Assembly: GCF_003260015.1 (NCBI RefSeq)
Contig: NZ_QCXS01000002.1
Location: forward strand, 1,240,001-1,304,000
Direction of reading: 5' to 3'
DNA from: Nakamurella deserti
GTDB lineage: Bacteria; Actinomycetota; Actinomycetes; Mycobacteriales; Nakamurellaceae
Length of the DNA: 64,000 nt
The translations under genes and the position numbers were made by a program. The notes beneath the pieces were generated by a model. That model saw nothing but the letters and a program-made list of their open reading frames with translations. It searched no databases and was not told the DNA's origin. Shown here piece by piece: positions 50,364 through 60,320 of the stretch (its first letter is position 1; each line of letters starts with the position of its first letter).

Positions 50364-53294
50364 ATGTGGAGACGCCGCCGCGGGCTGCTGATCGGGTTGG
50401 CCGTGGCGCTGGTCGCCGTCCTGGCGATCGTGGTGTGGCCGAAGGGCGGCACCGCCACCGCCGCGACAGACGACGTCACCTTCACCGCACCGGGTGGCGA
50501 GGGTGAGGACCCCACCGTCACCCTCGACGCCACGATCTACCTCCCCGAGGTGACGCCGGCGCCGGCGGTCATCCTGGCGCACGGACTGGGGGGTACCAAG
50601 GCCTCCGTCGCCGACGACGCACAGGATCTCGCCGCCGCCGGCTACGTCGTGCTGGCCTACACCGCCCGCGGATTCGGCGCCTCCACCGGCCACGTGCACC
50701 TGGACTCGCTGGACTACGAGGCCCAGGACGGCAAGGCCGCGGTCGACTACCTGGCCACCCGCGGAGACATCGTCACGCAGGACGGCGCGGACAACCCCCG
50801 CGTGGGTGTGATGGGCGGCTCCTACGGCGGTGCGCTCGCCCTGATGCTGGGCGGCATCGATCCCCGCGTCGACGCGGTCGTGCCGCTGATCACCTGGCAC
50901 GACCTGTCCGACGCGCTGTTCCCGAACTTCGCCGACACCGAAGGCGCAGCGGCCGGCGGCGACAGCCTCGGCGGCGTCTTCAAGAAGTACTGGGCGTCCG
51001 TGCTCGTCACCTCCATCAGCCTGTCGGGCGGAGCGGGTGGAGCCGGCGGCGCGGGTGGCCTGGGTGGCCTGCTCGGCGGCGCCAACGGTGCCGGTTCCGC
51101 GTCCTCCGAGGCGTCGTCGTCCGCGGGAACCACCGGCTCGGAGCCCGCTGGGTCCGACCCGACGACGCCCCCCGGTGGCGCCACCAGCGGCAACGGCGAC
51201 ACCAGCGGCAACGGCGCGGCCGGCGGAGCCCCGTCGGCCGCCGGCGCGCTCTGTGGGCGTCTCGCCACCGACCTGTGCACCGCCTACCTGCAGGTCGCCG
51301 AAACCGGTCGGCTGACGCCGGAACTCAAGGCCCTGCTCGACCGCTCGTCGCCCTCCCAGGTCGTCGGGGAGATCACCGCGCCGACGCTGCTGGTGCAGGG
51401 CGAGCGGGACACCCTGTTCGGGCTCGACCAGGCCGACGCCAACGCCAAGGCGATCGCCGCCAACGGCACGGACGTGTCCGTCATCTGGTTCGCCGGTGGC
51501 CATGACGGCGGCGGCATCGACAACCAGACCCGCGCCGCGATCCACACCTGGTTCGACCACTACCTCCGCGACGAGGGCGACGCTCCGGCGCTCGGCTTCC
51601 GCTACTCCATCGACGGCGCCATCTCCGACACCGGGTCCGTGCGCAGCCGCATGCTGCAGGCCGACGGATATCCCGGGATCGACGGCGCCGCGGCCACGGA
51701 GGTGCCGGTCACCCTCAACGGACGCACCGCACCGGTGGTGAACCCGCCGGGTGGCACACCGGCGGCGGTCTCGTCGCTCCCGGGCCTCGGCGGTACGGCC
51801 TCGACCGCGCTGGCGACCCTGGGCCTCGACATCCCCGGTCAGTCGGCGACCTTCACCTCCGATCCGCTCACGTCACAGCTGCTGCTGACCGGCTCCGCGA
51901 CGACGACGCTGTCGGTCACCGCGGGACCGCCGCTGTCCAGCGCCGCGGACGCGTCGAGCGACGCCACGCTGTTCCTCAAGCTGTACAAGGTGACCGCCAG
52001 CGGGGTCCGCACCCTCGCCGGCAGCGCGGTCTCGCCGATCCGCGTGACCGGACTGACCCCCGGTCGGACCGTGGACGTGCCGGTGTCGCTGACCGGCTTC
52101 GCCCTGCAGGTCGACGCCGGCTCGTCGGTGCAACTCGTCGTGTCCAGCACCGACCAGGGCTACGCCCTGCCGGCGCAGGCGTCGGTCCACCTGGTCGGTC
52201 TCGCCGGCGACGGGGTGCTCACCGTGCCGGTCGCCGGCGGCAGCAACATCTCCACATCGGAAGTGCCGCTCGGGCTGCTGATCGCGCTCGTCGTGTTGAT
52301 CGTGGTGGCGATCACCGCTCTGGTGCTGGCCGGACTGGTACGCCGGCGGACGCCGGCGACCGACCCGGAGCTCGCACGGATCCCGCTGCGCATCTCGGGT
52401 CTGCGTAAGGAGTATCCGGGTGGTGTCGTGGCGGTCAAGGACGTCAGCTTCGACGTCCGGCCGGGTCAGGTCGTCGGGCTGTTGGGTCCCAACGGAGCCG
52501 GCAAGACGACGTCGTTGCGGATGGTCATGGGCCTCATCAACCCCAGCGCCGGCGAGATCACCGTGTTCGGGCAGAAGGTCGTTCCCGGAGCCCCGGTGCT
52601 GTCGCGTATCGGCTCGTTCGTCGAGGGCTCGGGTTTCCTCCCGCACCTCACCGGCATCGACAATCTGAACCTGTACTGGGCGGCGACCGGCCGACCGGCC
52701 GAGCTCGCCCACCTGGACGAGGCGCTGGCCATCGCCGGCCTGGGCACCGCGGTCGACCGGCGGGTGCGGACGTACTCGCAGGGCATGCGGCAACGCCTCG
52801 CCATCGCCCAGGCGATGCTGGGGCTGCCGGACCTGCTGATCCTCGACGAACCCACCAACGGGCTCGACCCGCCCCAGATCCACGCCATGCGTGAGGTGCT
52901 GCGGCGCTACGCGGCCACCGGCCGGACCGTGCTGGTGTCCTCACATCTGCTGGCCGAGGTCGAGCAGACCTGCACCGACGTCGTCGTCGTCAACAAGGGC
53001 GAGGTCATCGCGTCGGGCACGGTGGCCGAGCTGGTCGCGCTGTCCGGCGAGATGAGCTTCACCGTGGATGATCCCGAGCGGGCGCGGACCGTGCTGCAGC
53101 GGATCCCGGGGGTCGACGGCGCCGAGATCGAGGACCAGCAGGTGCACGTCGACCTGGCCGGCGTCGCGCCCGCCGCGGCCATCGCCGCGCTCGTCGACGC
53201 GGGGGTGGCCGTCTCCTCGGCCGCACCGCGCAACCGCCTCGAGGACGTCTTTCTCGACCTCGTGGGCGCCACCGGAAGAGGGAGTTCGGCATGA
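50364..53294 (+). CDS. Fusion: alpha/beta hydrolase (S15/CocE-like) and ABC ATPase
   Basis: A protein of 976 aa. Residues about 7-26 are a signal anchor (LLIGLAVALVAVLAIVVW). An S15/CocE-like alpha/beta hydrolase follows, with nucleophile Ser153 in VGVMGGSYGGAL, acid in VQGERDTLFG and His in FAGGHDGGG. A Gly/Ser-rich insertion spans about 219-295. After a beta-rich part comes a second membrane span (about 633-662), then a cytosolic ABC ATPase: Walker A GLLGPNGAGKTTS near 707, signature YSQGMRQRLAIAQA, Walker B LLILDEPTNGLDPP. The hydrolase should face outside and the ATPase inside. The ATPase pairs with the next gene's permease (ATGA overlap). I infer export or processing of a substrate by one machine; substrate unknown. 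Confidence 0.88.
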   Translation: MWRRRRGLLIGLAVALVAVLAIVVWPKGGTATAATDDVTFTAPGGEGEDPTVTLDATIYLPEVTPAPAVILAHGLGGTKASVADDAQDLAAAGYVVLAYTARGFGASTGHVHLDSLDYEAQDGKAAVDYLATRGDIVTQDGADNPRVGVMGGSYGGALALMLGGIDPRVDAVVPLITWHDLSDALFPNFADTEGAAAGGDSLGGVFKKYWASVLVTSISLSGGAGGAGGAGGLGGLLGGANGAGSASSEASSSAGTTGSEPAGSDPTTPPGGATSGNGDTSGNGAAGGAPSAAGALCGRLATDLCTAYLQVAETGRLTPELKALLDRSSPSQVVGEITAPTLLVQGERDTLFGLDQADANAKAIAANGTDVSVIWFAGGHDGGGIDNQTRAAIHTWFDHYLRDEGDAPALGFRYSIDGAISDTGSVRSRMLQADGYPGIDGAAATEVPVTLNGRTAPVVNPPGGTPAAVSSLPGLGGTASTALATLGLDIPGQSATFTSDPLTSQLLLTGSATTTLSVTAGPPLSSAADASSDATLFLKLYKVTASGVRTLAGSAVSPIRVTGLTPGRTVDVPVSLTGFALQVDAGSSVQLVVSSTDQGYALPAQASVHLVGLAGDGVLTVPVAGGSNISTSEVPLGLLIALVVLIVVAITALVLAGLVRRRTPATDPELARIPLRISGLRKEYPGGVVAVKDVSFDVRPGQVVGLLGPNGAGKTTSLRMVMGLINPSAGEITVFGQKVVPGAPVLSRIGSFVEGSGFLPHLTGIDNLNLYWAATGRPAELAHLDEALAIAGLGTAVDRRVRTYSQGMRQRLAIAQAMLGLPDLLILDEPTNGLDPPQIHAMREVLRRYAATGRTVLVSSHLLAEVEQTCTDVVVVNKGEVIASGTVAELVALSGEMSFTVDDPERARTVLQRIPGVDGAEIEDQQVHVDLAGVAPAAAIAALVDAGVAVSSAAPRNRLEDVFLDLVGATGRGSSA

Positions 53295-54229
53295 GTCCGG
53301 TACATCAGGACCGTTCGGCCGACGCCGCGGTCGCCGCGCTGGAGTCGTTGCCGGCGCCGGGAGCGGCGGAGCCGTCCGGGGTCGCGGTGGGCTTCGTCCC
53401 GGGCCGGACGCTGCCCTTCGGGGTGGAGGTGCGGCGGCAGCTCAAGCGTCGGCGGACCCAGTTCACGCTCGGGTTCATGGTGCTGTTGCCGATCATCCTG
53501 GCGATCGCCTTCGCCGTCGGTGACGGCGACGGCGGTGGGGGCCGCTCGGGCAGCACCCGCGCGTCGATCGTCGACCTTGCGCAGAACGGCGCCGGCAACT
53601 TCGCCATGGTGACGATGATCTTCTCGGCGAGCTTCCTGCTCATCGTGGTGATCTCGTTGTTCTTCGGCGACACGATCGCCTCCGAGGCGTCGTGGTCGTC
53701 GCTGCGCTACCTGCTGGCGATGCCGGTGCCGCGGATGCGGCTGGTGCGGCAGAAGGTGCTGGTGGCGGGGGCGCTGTCGATCCTGGCGATCCTGCTGCTG
53801 CCGGTCACCGCGATGATTCTGGGCGGGATCCTGTACGGCTTCGGGCCGCTGTCGACGCCGGTCGGCGACCAGCTCGACTTCGCCGCGACGGTGTTCCGGC
53901 TGGGCGTGGTGGTCGTGTTCATGATCCTGCAGCTGTCCTGGGTGGCGGGACTCGCGTTCCTGCTCAGCGTGTCCACCGACGCGCCGCTCGGCGCGGTGGG
54001 CGGTGCGGTGCTGCTGACCATCCTCAGCCAGATCCTCGACCAGATCGACGCGCTGGGCGACATCCGCAACTTCCTGCCCACCCACTACTCGTTCGCCTGG
54101 ACGGGGACCCTGTCGGATCCGATCCGTTGGGACGACATGGTGCGAGGCAGCTTCGCCGGCGTCGCCTATGCGCTGATCTTCTTCGGCCTCGGCATCCTCA
54201 AGTTCCGCCGCAAGGACATCACCAGCTGA
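53291..54229 (+). CDS. ABC-2 type permease partner of the hydrolase-ATPase fusion
   Basis: A protein of 312 aa from ATG 53291, overlapping the fusion gene by 4 bp. An N-terminal cytosolic part with PFGVEVRRQLKRRRTQFTLG is followed by six spans of the ABC-2 type, including SASFLLIVVISLFFGDTIAS and the coupling segment ASWSSLRYLLAMPVPRMRLV. It should form the membrane channel for the C-terminal ATPase of the upstream protein. It ends the operon; array 3 begins about 130 bp downstream. Confidence 0.9.
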   Translation: MSPVHQDRSADAAVAALESLPAPGAAEPSGVAVGFVPGRTLPFGVEVRRQLKRRRTQFTLGFMVLLPIILAIAFAVGDGDGGGGRSGSTRASIVDLAQNGAGNFAMVTMIFSASFLLIVVISLFFGDTIASEASWSSLRYLLAMPVPRMRLVRQKVLVAGALSILAILLLPVTAMILGGILYGFGPLSTPVGDQLDFAATVFRLGVVVVFMILQLSWVAGLAFLLSVSTDAPLGAVGGAVLLTILSQILDQIDALGDIRNFLPTHYSFAWTGTLSDPIRWDDMVRGSFAGVAYALIFFGLGILKFRRKDITS

Positions 54230-54362
54230 GCTGTCCGTTCCGGGTGCACCAGCCCGGTCGGAGGTCCGCTTCGAGTGGTACAGGTCGGTGGTCGTCGTCG
54301 AGGAGCGCGCGGGGCGGCGCCGTTGCCGGTGGTCCGTCGAGAGCCTGGCTCCGGGCCGGCCC

Positions 54363-55600
54363 GAATCTGCCGCACGAACCGGAGTCTGCTCACCCTGCAG
54401 GGTGAGCACACCCATACCCGGTGGGCAGATCCCCGGTCCGCTGGTCAACCCCTGGACTGGAGACCTGCAGCGGTCCGACACGGTTGCGGTCCAGGATCTG
54501 CCGCGCGAATCGGAGTCTGCTCACCCTGCAGGGTGAGCGCACCCACATCGGGTGGGCAGATCCCCGGTCCGCTGGTCAACCCCTGGACTGGAGACCTGCA
54601 GAGGTCCGACACGGTTGCGGCTCAGGATCTGCCGTACGTACCGGAGTCTGCTCACCCTGCAGGGTGCGGACACCCACATCGGGTGGGCAGATCCGCGGGT
54701 CCGCTGCTGAAATAGGGAGCGCGAACCTGCAGCCGTCCGTCAACCGGATTCGGCTCCAAATCTGCCCCATTACCGGAGCCTGCTCACCCTGCAGGGTGCG
54801 CACACCCACACTCGGTGGGCAGACCCGCAGGACGCAGCCGGGCGAATCTCACAGAGCCTGCAGCCGCGGCCTCAACCGGAGTTCGCTCCGGATTCGCCCC
54901 ATCGACCGGGATTTGCTCACCCCGCGGGCTGAGCACACCCCACAGTGGACGAGCAGATCCGCAGCCCGCAACGGGGCAGACCTGACGGAGCCCGCCCCAC
55001 GGACGGCCGGCAACGAATCCAGCTCCGGACCTACCCCACCGGTTGGCTCTGCGGAGGCCTTCACGAGACGTGAGTGACGGCGTCCGGAAGAACCGGCCCC
55101 AGATCTGCCGCACGAACCGGAGTCTGCCCACCCTGCAGGATGAGCAGACCCACATCGGGTGGGCATATCCGCAGGACGCAGCCGGGCGAACGTCACCGGA
55201 GCGGCAGCGGCTCCATGGAGCCTGACGAGGGATCCACCCCGCCAACCGGAGTCTGCTCACCCCGCAAGGCAGATGCGCGCGCATCCGACCAGGCACATTC
55301 ACAGGTGAACCCAGGGAGCGCGAACCTGCAGCCGTCCGCACGGTTGCGGCTCTGGATCTGCCGCACGAATCGGACACTACTCACCCTGCAGGGTGCGCCC
55401 ATCCACATCGAGTGGGCAGACCCGCAGGACGCAGCCGGGCGAACGTCACCGGAGCGGCAGCGGCCCCACCGAGCGCGACGACGAACCGTCCCGGGTCATT
55501 CGAACCCCGTCGCGCCGGCTGGCCCGGTACCGGCCTCTCAAGACTGCAGCCACGCCCGAGATCACGAGACGGAAGACACCGGTTCCCACCCTGCAGCGCC
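54363..55600 (+). repeat. Array 3: seven to eight structured repeats related to array 1
   Basis: Palindrome centres at 54393, 54524, 54655, 54787, a degenerate one near 54920, 55131, a degenerate one near 55260, and 55384; a remnant at 55588. The first four are spaced 131-132 bp, and the flanks of copies 1-3 are nearly identical for about 70 bp, a sign of recent duplication. Core: ATCTGCCGCACGAACC, palindrome arms TGCTCACCCTG and CAGGGTGAGCA, then GGTGGGCAGATCC. Same design as array 1, with C to T and G to A changed on both sides of the hairpin. It fills the gap between the convergent ABC permease and uvrB genes. No gene is supported there. Confidence 0.88.
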
Positions 55601-55615
55601 AGCCACCCGAACCGA

Positions 55616-57763
55616 TCAGGCCATCGCGGCGTCCATGTGCCGCAGCTCCTTCTTCAGCTCGGAGATCTCGTCGCGGAGCCGGCCGGCCAGCTCGAACTGC
55701 AGATCCTTGGCCGCGGCGAGCATCTGGTCGGTCAGCTGCTGCACCAGGCTCGCCATCTCACCACGGGCCATGCCCGCCGTGGGGTGCCCGGCGTAGATGC
55801 CCGCCGAGGTGCCACCGGGCTCGCTCTGGGCCTTACGACCTCGGGACATGTTGCGTCCCGAGCCACCGATGGCGACGGTGTCCTCCGCCTCGGCGTACAC
55901 CCGCTCGAGGATGTCGTTGATCTTCTTCCGCAGCGGCTGCGGATCGAGCCCCATCTCGAGGTTGTACGCCACCTGCTTCTCGCGTCGCCGGTTGGTCTCC
56001 TCGATGGCGGTGGCCATCGACGCGGTGATCCGGTCGGCGTACATGTGCACCTGACCGTTCACGTTCCGCGCGGCACGGCCGATCGTCTGGATGAGCGACG
56101 TACCCGACCGCAGGAAGCCCTCCTTGTCGGCGTCGAGGATGGCCACCAGCGACACCTCGGGCAGGTCGAGGCCCTCCCGGAGCAGGTTGATGCCGATGAG
56201 GACGTCGTACTCGCCCATCCGCAGCTCGCGGAGCAGCTCGACCCGTCGCAGGGTGTCGACCTCCGAGTGCAGGTAGCGCACCCTGATCCCCAGCTCGAGC
56301 AGGTAGTCGGTGAGGTCCTCGCTCATCTTCTTGGTCAGCGTCGTGACCAGGACCCGCTCGTCGCGCTCGGCCCGGGCCCGGATCTCCCCCACCAGGTCGT
56401 CGATCTGGCCCTGGGTCGGTTTGATGATGACCTCCGGGTCGACCAGACCCGTCGGGCGGATGACCTGCTCGACGAACTCGCCCTGGGCCCGGCCGAGCTC
56501 GTAGTTGCCCGGGGTCGCCGACAGGTAGACCGTCTGGCCGATCCGATCGGAGAACTCCTCCCAGGTCAACGGCCGGTTGTCAAGAGCGCTGGGCAGCCGG
56601 AAGCCGTGCTCGACCAGGGTGCGCTTGCGGGCCGCGTCACCCTCGTGCATGCCGCCGATCTGCGGAACGGTCACGTGGGACTCGTCGATGACAAGGAGGA
56701 AGTCGTCCGGGAAGTAGTCGATCAACGTGGCCGGCGCGGTGCCCGCCGCCCGGCCGTCGATGTGGCGCGAGTAGTTCTCGATGCCCGAGGTGAACCCGAC
56801 CTGGCGCATCATCTCGAGGTCGTAATTGGTGCGCATCCGCAGCCGCTGGGCCTCCAGCAGCTTGTTCTGAGCGTCCAGCTCGGCCAGCCGGTCGGCCAGC
56901 TCGTTCTCGATGTCGTTGATGGCCTTCTCCATGCGCTCCGGTCCGGCGACGTAGTGCGTGGCCGGGAAGATGCGCAGCTCGTCCACCTCGCGCTGCACGT
57001 CGCCGGTGAGCGGGTGCAGGTAGTACAGCTTCTCCACCTCGTCGCCGAAGAACTCGATCCGCAGGGCCAGCTCTTCGTAGGACGGGATGATTTCGACGGT
57101 GTCGCCCCGGACCCGGAACGACCCCCGGGTGAACGCGAGGTCGTTGCGGGTGTACTGGATGTCGACGAGTGCGCGGAGCAGCTTGTCGCGGTCGAGGTCC
57201 ATCCCCACCCGCACCGGCAGCGATCGGTCGAGGTAGGACTGCGGGGTGCCGAGGCCGTAGATGCACGACACCGACGACACCACGATGACGTCGCGGCGGG
57301 ACAGCAGCGACCGGGTCGCCGAGTGCCGCAGACGCTCGACGTCGGAGTTGATCGACGAGTCCTTCTCGATGAAGGTGTCGGTCTGCGGGACGTACGCCTC
57401 CGGTTGGTAGTAGTCGTAGTAGGAGACGAAGTACTCGACCGCGTTGTGCGGGAAGAGCTCGCGGAACTCGTTGGCGAGCTGGGCGGCCAGCGTCTTGTTC
57501 GGGGCCATCACCAGCGTCGGCCGCTGCACCTTCTCGATCAGCCAGGCCGTCGTCGCCGACTTCCCGGTGCCGGTGGCGCCGAGGAGCACGACGTCCTTCT
57601 CCCCCGCCGCGAGCCGTTTCTCCAGCTCGGCGATGGCCGCCGGCTGGTCACCGGACGGCTTGAACTCGGACACGACCTCGAAGCGCCCGCCGGTACGCGG
57701 GAGCTCGCTCACGGTCCGGAACTCGGAGGTCGCCAGGACGGGTTTCTCTGCTGCGAATGCCAC
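55616..57763 (-). CDS. uvrB: Excinuclease ABC subunit UvrB
   Basis: A protein of 715 aa from GTG 57763, chosen because TAGCCT ends 7 nt upstream (leaderless) and the longer frame has no family similarity. Helicase motifs: Walker [16 protein letters not shown], the DNA-clamping beta-hairpin [29 protein letters not shown], and [18 protein letters not shown]-terminal UVR domain ([17 protein letters not shown]) binds UvrC. It verifies damage after UvrA delivery in excision repair. Its promoter fits the PafBC element. The N-terminal 25 residues before GRFEVVSEF are longer than in enterobacteria, as in other actinobacteria. Confidence 0.98.
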   Translation of the reverse strand: MAFAAEKPVLATSEFRTVSELPRTGGRFEVVSEFKPSGDQPAAIAELEKRLAAGEKDVVLLGATGTGKSATTAWLIEKVQRPTLVMAPNKTLAAQLANEFRELFPHNAVEYFVSYYDYYQPEAYVPQTDTFIEKDSSINSDVERLRHSATRSLLSRRDVIVVSSVSCIYGLGTPQSYLDRSLPVRVGMDLDRDKLLRALVDIQYTRNDLAFTRGSFRVRGDTVEIIPSYEELALRIEFFGDEVEKLYYLHPLTGDVQREVDELRIFPATHYVAGPERMEKAINDIENELADRLAELDAQNKLLEAQRLRMRTNYDLEMMRQVGFTSGIENYSRHIDGRAAGTAPATLIDYFPDDFLLVIDESHVTVPQIGGMHEGDAARKRTLVEHGFRLPSALDNRPLTWEEFSDRIGQTVYLSATPGNYELGRAQGEFVEQVIRPTGLVDPEVIIKPTQGQIDDLVGEIRARAERDERVLVTTLTKKMSEDLTDYLLELGIRVRYLHSEVDTLRRVELLRELRMGEYDVLIGINLLREGLDLPEVSLVAILDADKEGFLRSGTSLIQTIGRAARNVNGQVHMYADRITASMATAIEETNRRREKQVAYNLEMGLDPQPLRKKINDILERVYAEAEDTVAIGGSGRNMSRGRKAQSEPGGTSAGIYAGHPTAGMARGEMASLVQQLTDQMLAAAKDLQFELAGRLRDEISELKKELRHMDAAMA

Positions 57764-57770
57764 GGAAGTC

Positions 57771-57793
57771 AGGCTACGCGGCGGCACCGACAG
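57771..57793 (-). promoter_or_regulatory. PafBC-type promoter of uvrB
   Basis: On the minus strand CTGTCGGTG, 8 nt, TAGCCT: 8 of 9 positions of the mycobacterial RecA-independent element plus exact spacing to a TANNNT -10. It fits within the 46 bp gap between coaE and uvrB, so uvrB has its own damage-responsive promoter. Confidence 0.7.
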
Positions 57794-57809
57794 TGTTCGT
57801 CGCCGCAGG

Positions 57810-59018
57810 TCAGACGCGTGAGTCCGGGCCCGGCCGCCACCCCGTCCGCTCGACCCACCGGGCCAGCGGCTCCGCCGCGGCACCCCACCACGCCTCGCGC
57901 GCCGCGTCGACGCCGGCACCGTCCGGGTCGTCGGCGTGCTCGGCCGCCCAGCGTCGTTGCCGGGCCAGATGGGCCTCCCGTTCGGCGTCGTCGGCGATGA
58001 GGCGGTCCCGCATGGCCAGCGCCCACCGCCAACCCGGGCCGTCCGCGGGGCGGACGTGCAGGTCGACCGCGCGACCGGGATCGGCGTTGGCGTGCCATCT
58101 CGCGCGCCACCGCGCCGGATCGGCGTCCGCGGGATGCGGCGTGTCGGTGTCCCGGTTGGGCATCGCGACGAACCCGGCGCGGGTGAGCGCAGGCCCGACG
58201 CGCTCGGCGGCCGCCAGGTCGGACACCGTCAACTGCAGCTCCAGCACGTCATCGGCGGGCAGTCCCGGGACGGCGGTGGCGCCGATGTGGTCCAGACGCA
58301 CGGTGTCGTCGCCGGCGGCCCGGCCCACCCGCGCGAGCAACCGGACCGCGTCGGTCGTCCACCGCGGATCGTGCGCGACCGGTTCCGGGCGGTCACGCGG
58401 AGCCGCAGCACCACGCAACAGGAGCTCCTCGAAGGGCTGCACCCGTTCGCTCCAGAGGCGGTCCACCCGGTCGGCGAGATCGTCGGCGGCGCCGTCGTTG
58501 TCGAGCCAGACGTCGGTGAGCGGCCGCCGGGTGTCGTCGTCGATCTGGGCGGCGATCCGCGCCCGCGCGTCGGCCTCGGCCAGACCGCGCGCGATCAGGC
58601 GGCGGACCCGCAGCTCGGCGTCGGCGCCCACGCCGATCACGAGGTGGAACCCCGCCGCGACCGGCAGCGCCACCAGCAGTGGGATGTCGTTCACCACCAC
58701 CGCGTCGACCGGGGCGGCCGCCGCGAGCTCGTCGAATCGGGCGCGCACCCGGGGATGCGTGATGCCCTCCAACGCCCGTCGGGCGTCCGGGTCGCTGAAC
58801 ACGACCGCAGCGAGAGCCGCCCGGTCGAGGGCGCCGTCGGATGTCAGCATCGAGGGCCCGAAGCGTTGCACCACGGCGGCGAGCCCCGGCGACCCGACGG
58901 CCACCACCTCGCGTGCCAGCCGGTCGGAGTCGACGACGACGGCGCCCTGCCGGGCGAGCCGTGCCGACACGGTGCTCTTCCCCGATCCGATCCCGCCGGT
59001 GACCGCCACTCTCAGCAC
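57810..59018 (-). CDS. coaE: Dephospho-CoA kinase fused to GrpB/UPF0157 domain
   Basis: A protein of 402 aa from GTG 59018 with GGGGGAGA upstream. Residues 1-200 are CoaE: P-loop [27 protein letters not shown], and the lid with [20 protein letters not shown]. It phosphorylates dephospho-CoA in the last step of CoA synthesis. Residues about 200-400 form a GrpB/UPF0157 nucleotidyltransferase-like domain ([20 protein letters not shown]). M. tuberculosis CoaE (Rv1631) has the same fusion. The role of the C-terminal domain is not settled. Confidence 0.95.
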   Translation of the reverse strand: MLRVAVTGGIGSGKSTVSARLARQGAVVVDSDRLAREVVAVGSPGLAAVVQRFGPSMLTSDGALDRAALAAVVFSDPDARRALEGITHPRVRARFDELAAAAPVDAVVVNDIPLLVALPVAAGFHLVIGVGADAELRVRRLIARGLAEADARARIAAQIDDDTRRPLTDVWLDNDGAADDLADRVDRLWSERVQPFEELLLRGAAAPRDRPEPVAHDPRWTTDAVRLLARVGRAAGDDTVRLDHIGATAVPGLPADDVLELQLTVSDLAAAERVGPALTRAGFVAMPNRDTDTPHPADADPARWRARWHANADPGRAVDLHVRPADGPGWRWALAMRDRLIADDAEREAHLARQRRWAAEHADDPDGAGVDAAREAWWGAAAEPLARWVERTGWRPGPDSRV

Positions 59019-59147
59019 GTTGTCTCCCCCTGTCGACCGCCGACGGACCGCCGGACCGTGTCGGTCACCGACGGCGTCGACGGCGCCGCCTACCGTCGAG
59101 TCTCGCCCACCCGGGCAGGGCCCACGTCACCGACCCGAGGAGCACCC

Positions 59148-59315
59148 ATGAACGCCGTCGCCACCGGCCGGCACCGCCACGGAACGCCGGGGCTCATCCC
59201 GGTCCGCACCCTGGTCAGGGTGCGGCGCGGCATCTTCGGCTGGTTCCGGCCCGGACGTCACCGCACCACGACGCCGACGGTGCGGACGCGACGACCCGTC
59301 CCGGCCGCCGCCTGA
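59148..59315 (+). CDS. Small basic protein of unknown function
   Basis: A 55 aa protein. The ATG at 59148 follows GAGGAG at ideal spacing, the best ribosome binding site in this part of the window, and TACCGT at 59091-59096 could be its -10 box. About a quarter of residues are Arg or His (TGRHRHG, VRTLVRVRRG, FRPGRHR), with one short hydrophobic and aromatic patch IFGWF. Divergent from coaE and convergent with a lipoprotein gene. No family recognised. The strong translation signals make it a credible real gene. Confidence 0.6.
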   Translation: MNAVATGRHRHGTPGLIPVRTLVRVRRGIFGWFRPGRHRTTTPTVRTRRPVPAAA

Positions 59316-59363
59316 ACCGGTCGTCACCGCGGCCGTACCCTCCGGCCACCGGGACCGCGCGCC

Positions 59364-60134
59364 TCAGCCCGTGCTGACGACCTGGTTGAGCGCGTACTCC
59401 GCCGCGCCCTCGAGGGCGGCCGGCAGCTTGTCCTCGGGAACGATCCCGTTCGCCACCACCACGGACAACGTCCACGAGTCGTAGCCGGCGACGATGAGGC
59501 CACCGTCGCGCAGCAGCACGTCCGCCGGGTAGCCGAGGACCGTGGTGGTCGAGTCCTTCGCCCCCGCCTGCCTTTCAGACGTGGCGGTGAGCGTGCGCTG
59601 GGCGTCGGCGGCCTGCTGGGAGGTGAACTGGGCCAGGATGACCTGGACGGCGATCGATCCGCCCTCGACGCCGTACTGGCACTTCAGCCGGCCGGTGATC
59701 TCCCGCTCGGGGTTGGCTGCCTCGAGGATGCGGTTCGTCCCGGCGGGCAGTTGGCCGAACGCCTTGCCCAGTTCGGTCGGGTTCATGATCTTGGTGCAGT
59801 CGGCCGCCAGCGGATCGACCGACACCACCGGCGCCGACGACTCGGTCGCGCTCGCGGACGCTTCGGAGGTGCTCGAACCCGTCGAGGTCTCCGACGCCGA
59901 CGTCGACGGGTCCGAGGTCTCCACCGCGCCGCTGGTCGCCCCCGTGCCGGCCGTGGTGGTCCCTGCGGTGGCGTCGGCGGTGGCGTCGGCGGTGGTGTCG
60001 ACCGCCGAGGTGGCGGCGGTCTCGGTGACGATCACGGTCGAGCGGGCGGTGTCGTCGGACGAGCCGCAGCCGACGAGGACCGCACCGCTGAGCAGGACGG
60101 CGGCGGACAGGGACAGGAGCCTGGGGGTTCGCAT
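59364..60134 (-). CDS. Lipoprotein with Thr/Ser/Ala-rich linker (DUF3558-like)
   Basis: A protein of 256 aa. Lipoprotein signal with lipobox LVGC (Cys about 23). A Thr/Ser/Ala-rich linker covers about 30-105. The globular part (ADCTKIMNPTELGKAFGQLP, RLKCQYGVEGGSIAVQV, QAADAQRTLTAT) has two Cys and resembles DUF3558-type actinobacterial lipoproteins, though I am unsure of the family. ATG 60134 lies 7 nt after TACGGT (60142-60147), a leaderless layout. It is downstream of rpsA on the same strand but separated by a strong terminator. Confidence 0.82.
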   Translation of the reverse strand: MRTPRLLSLSAAVLLSGAVLVGCGSSDDTARSTVIVTETAATSAVDTTADATADATAGTTTAGTGATSGAVETSDPSTSASETSTGSSTSEASASATESSAPVVSVDPLAADCTKIMNPTELGKAFGQLPAGTNRILEAANPEREITGRLKCQYGVEGGSIAVQVILAQFTSQQAADAQRTLTATSERQAGAKDSTTTVLGYPADVLLRDGGLIVAGYDSWTLSVVVANGIVPEDKLPAALEGAAEYALNQVVSTG

Positions 60135-60255
60135 AACGACAACCGTAATGAAGTGGGTGCGCCTGATCGTGCAGGATCACCGCCGCGTCGCCGGCCGCGC
60201 ACGGTCGGGACCGCCGCGGTGTCGCGATCGGGCAACCGGGTCCGTCCCGGAGACG

Positions 60256-60304
60256 CCGGAAGCCCCGGCCCGCCCACACGAGGTGGACGGGCCGGGGCTT
60301 CCGG
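60256..60304. terminator. Strong terminator after rpsA
   Basis: Perfect 17 bp stem (left 60256-60272, right 60288-60304) with an extra CCAC/GTGG pairing in the loop, 16 bp downstream of the rpsA stop. No T-tract. It separates rpsA from the lipoprotein gene. Confidence 0.85.
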
Positions 60305-60320
60305 TCGCGGTGCGGGACGG

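Noticed and set aside
54275-55377. Several 80-240 codon frames in array 3
   Set aside because: They translate the repeats; no start signals or unique sequence.
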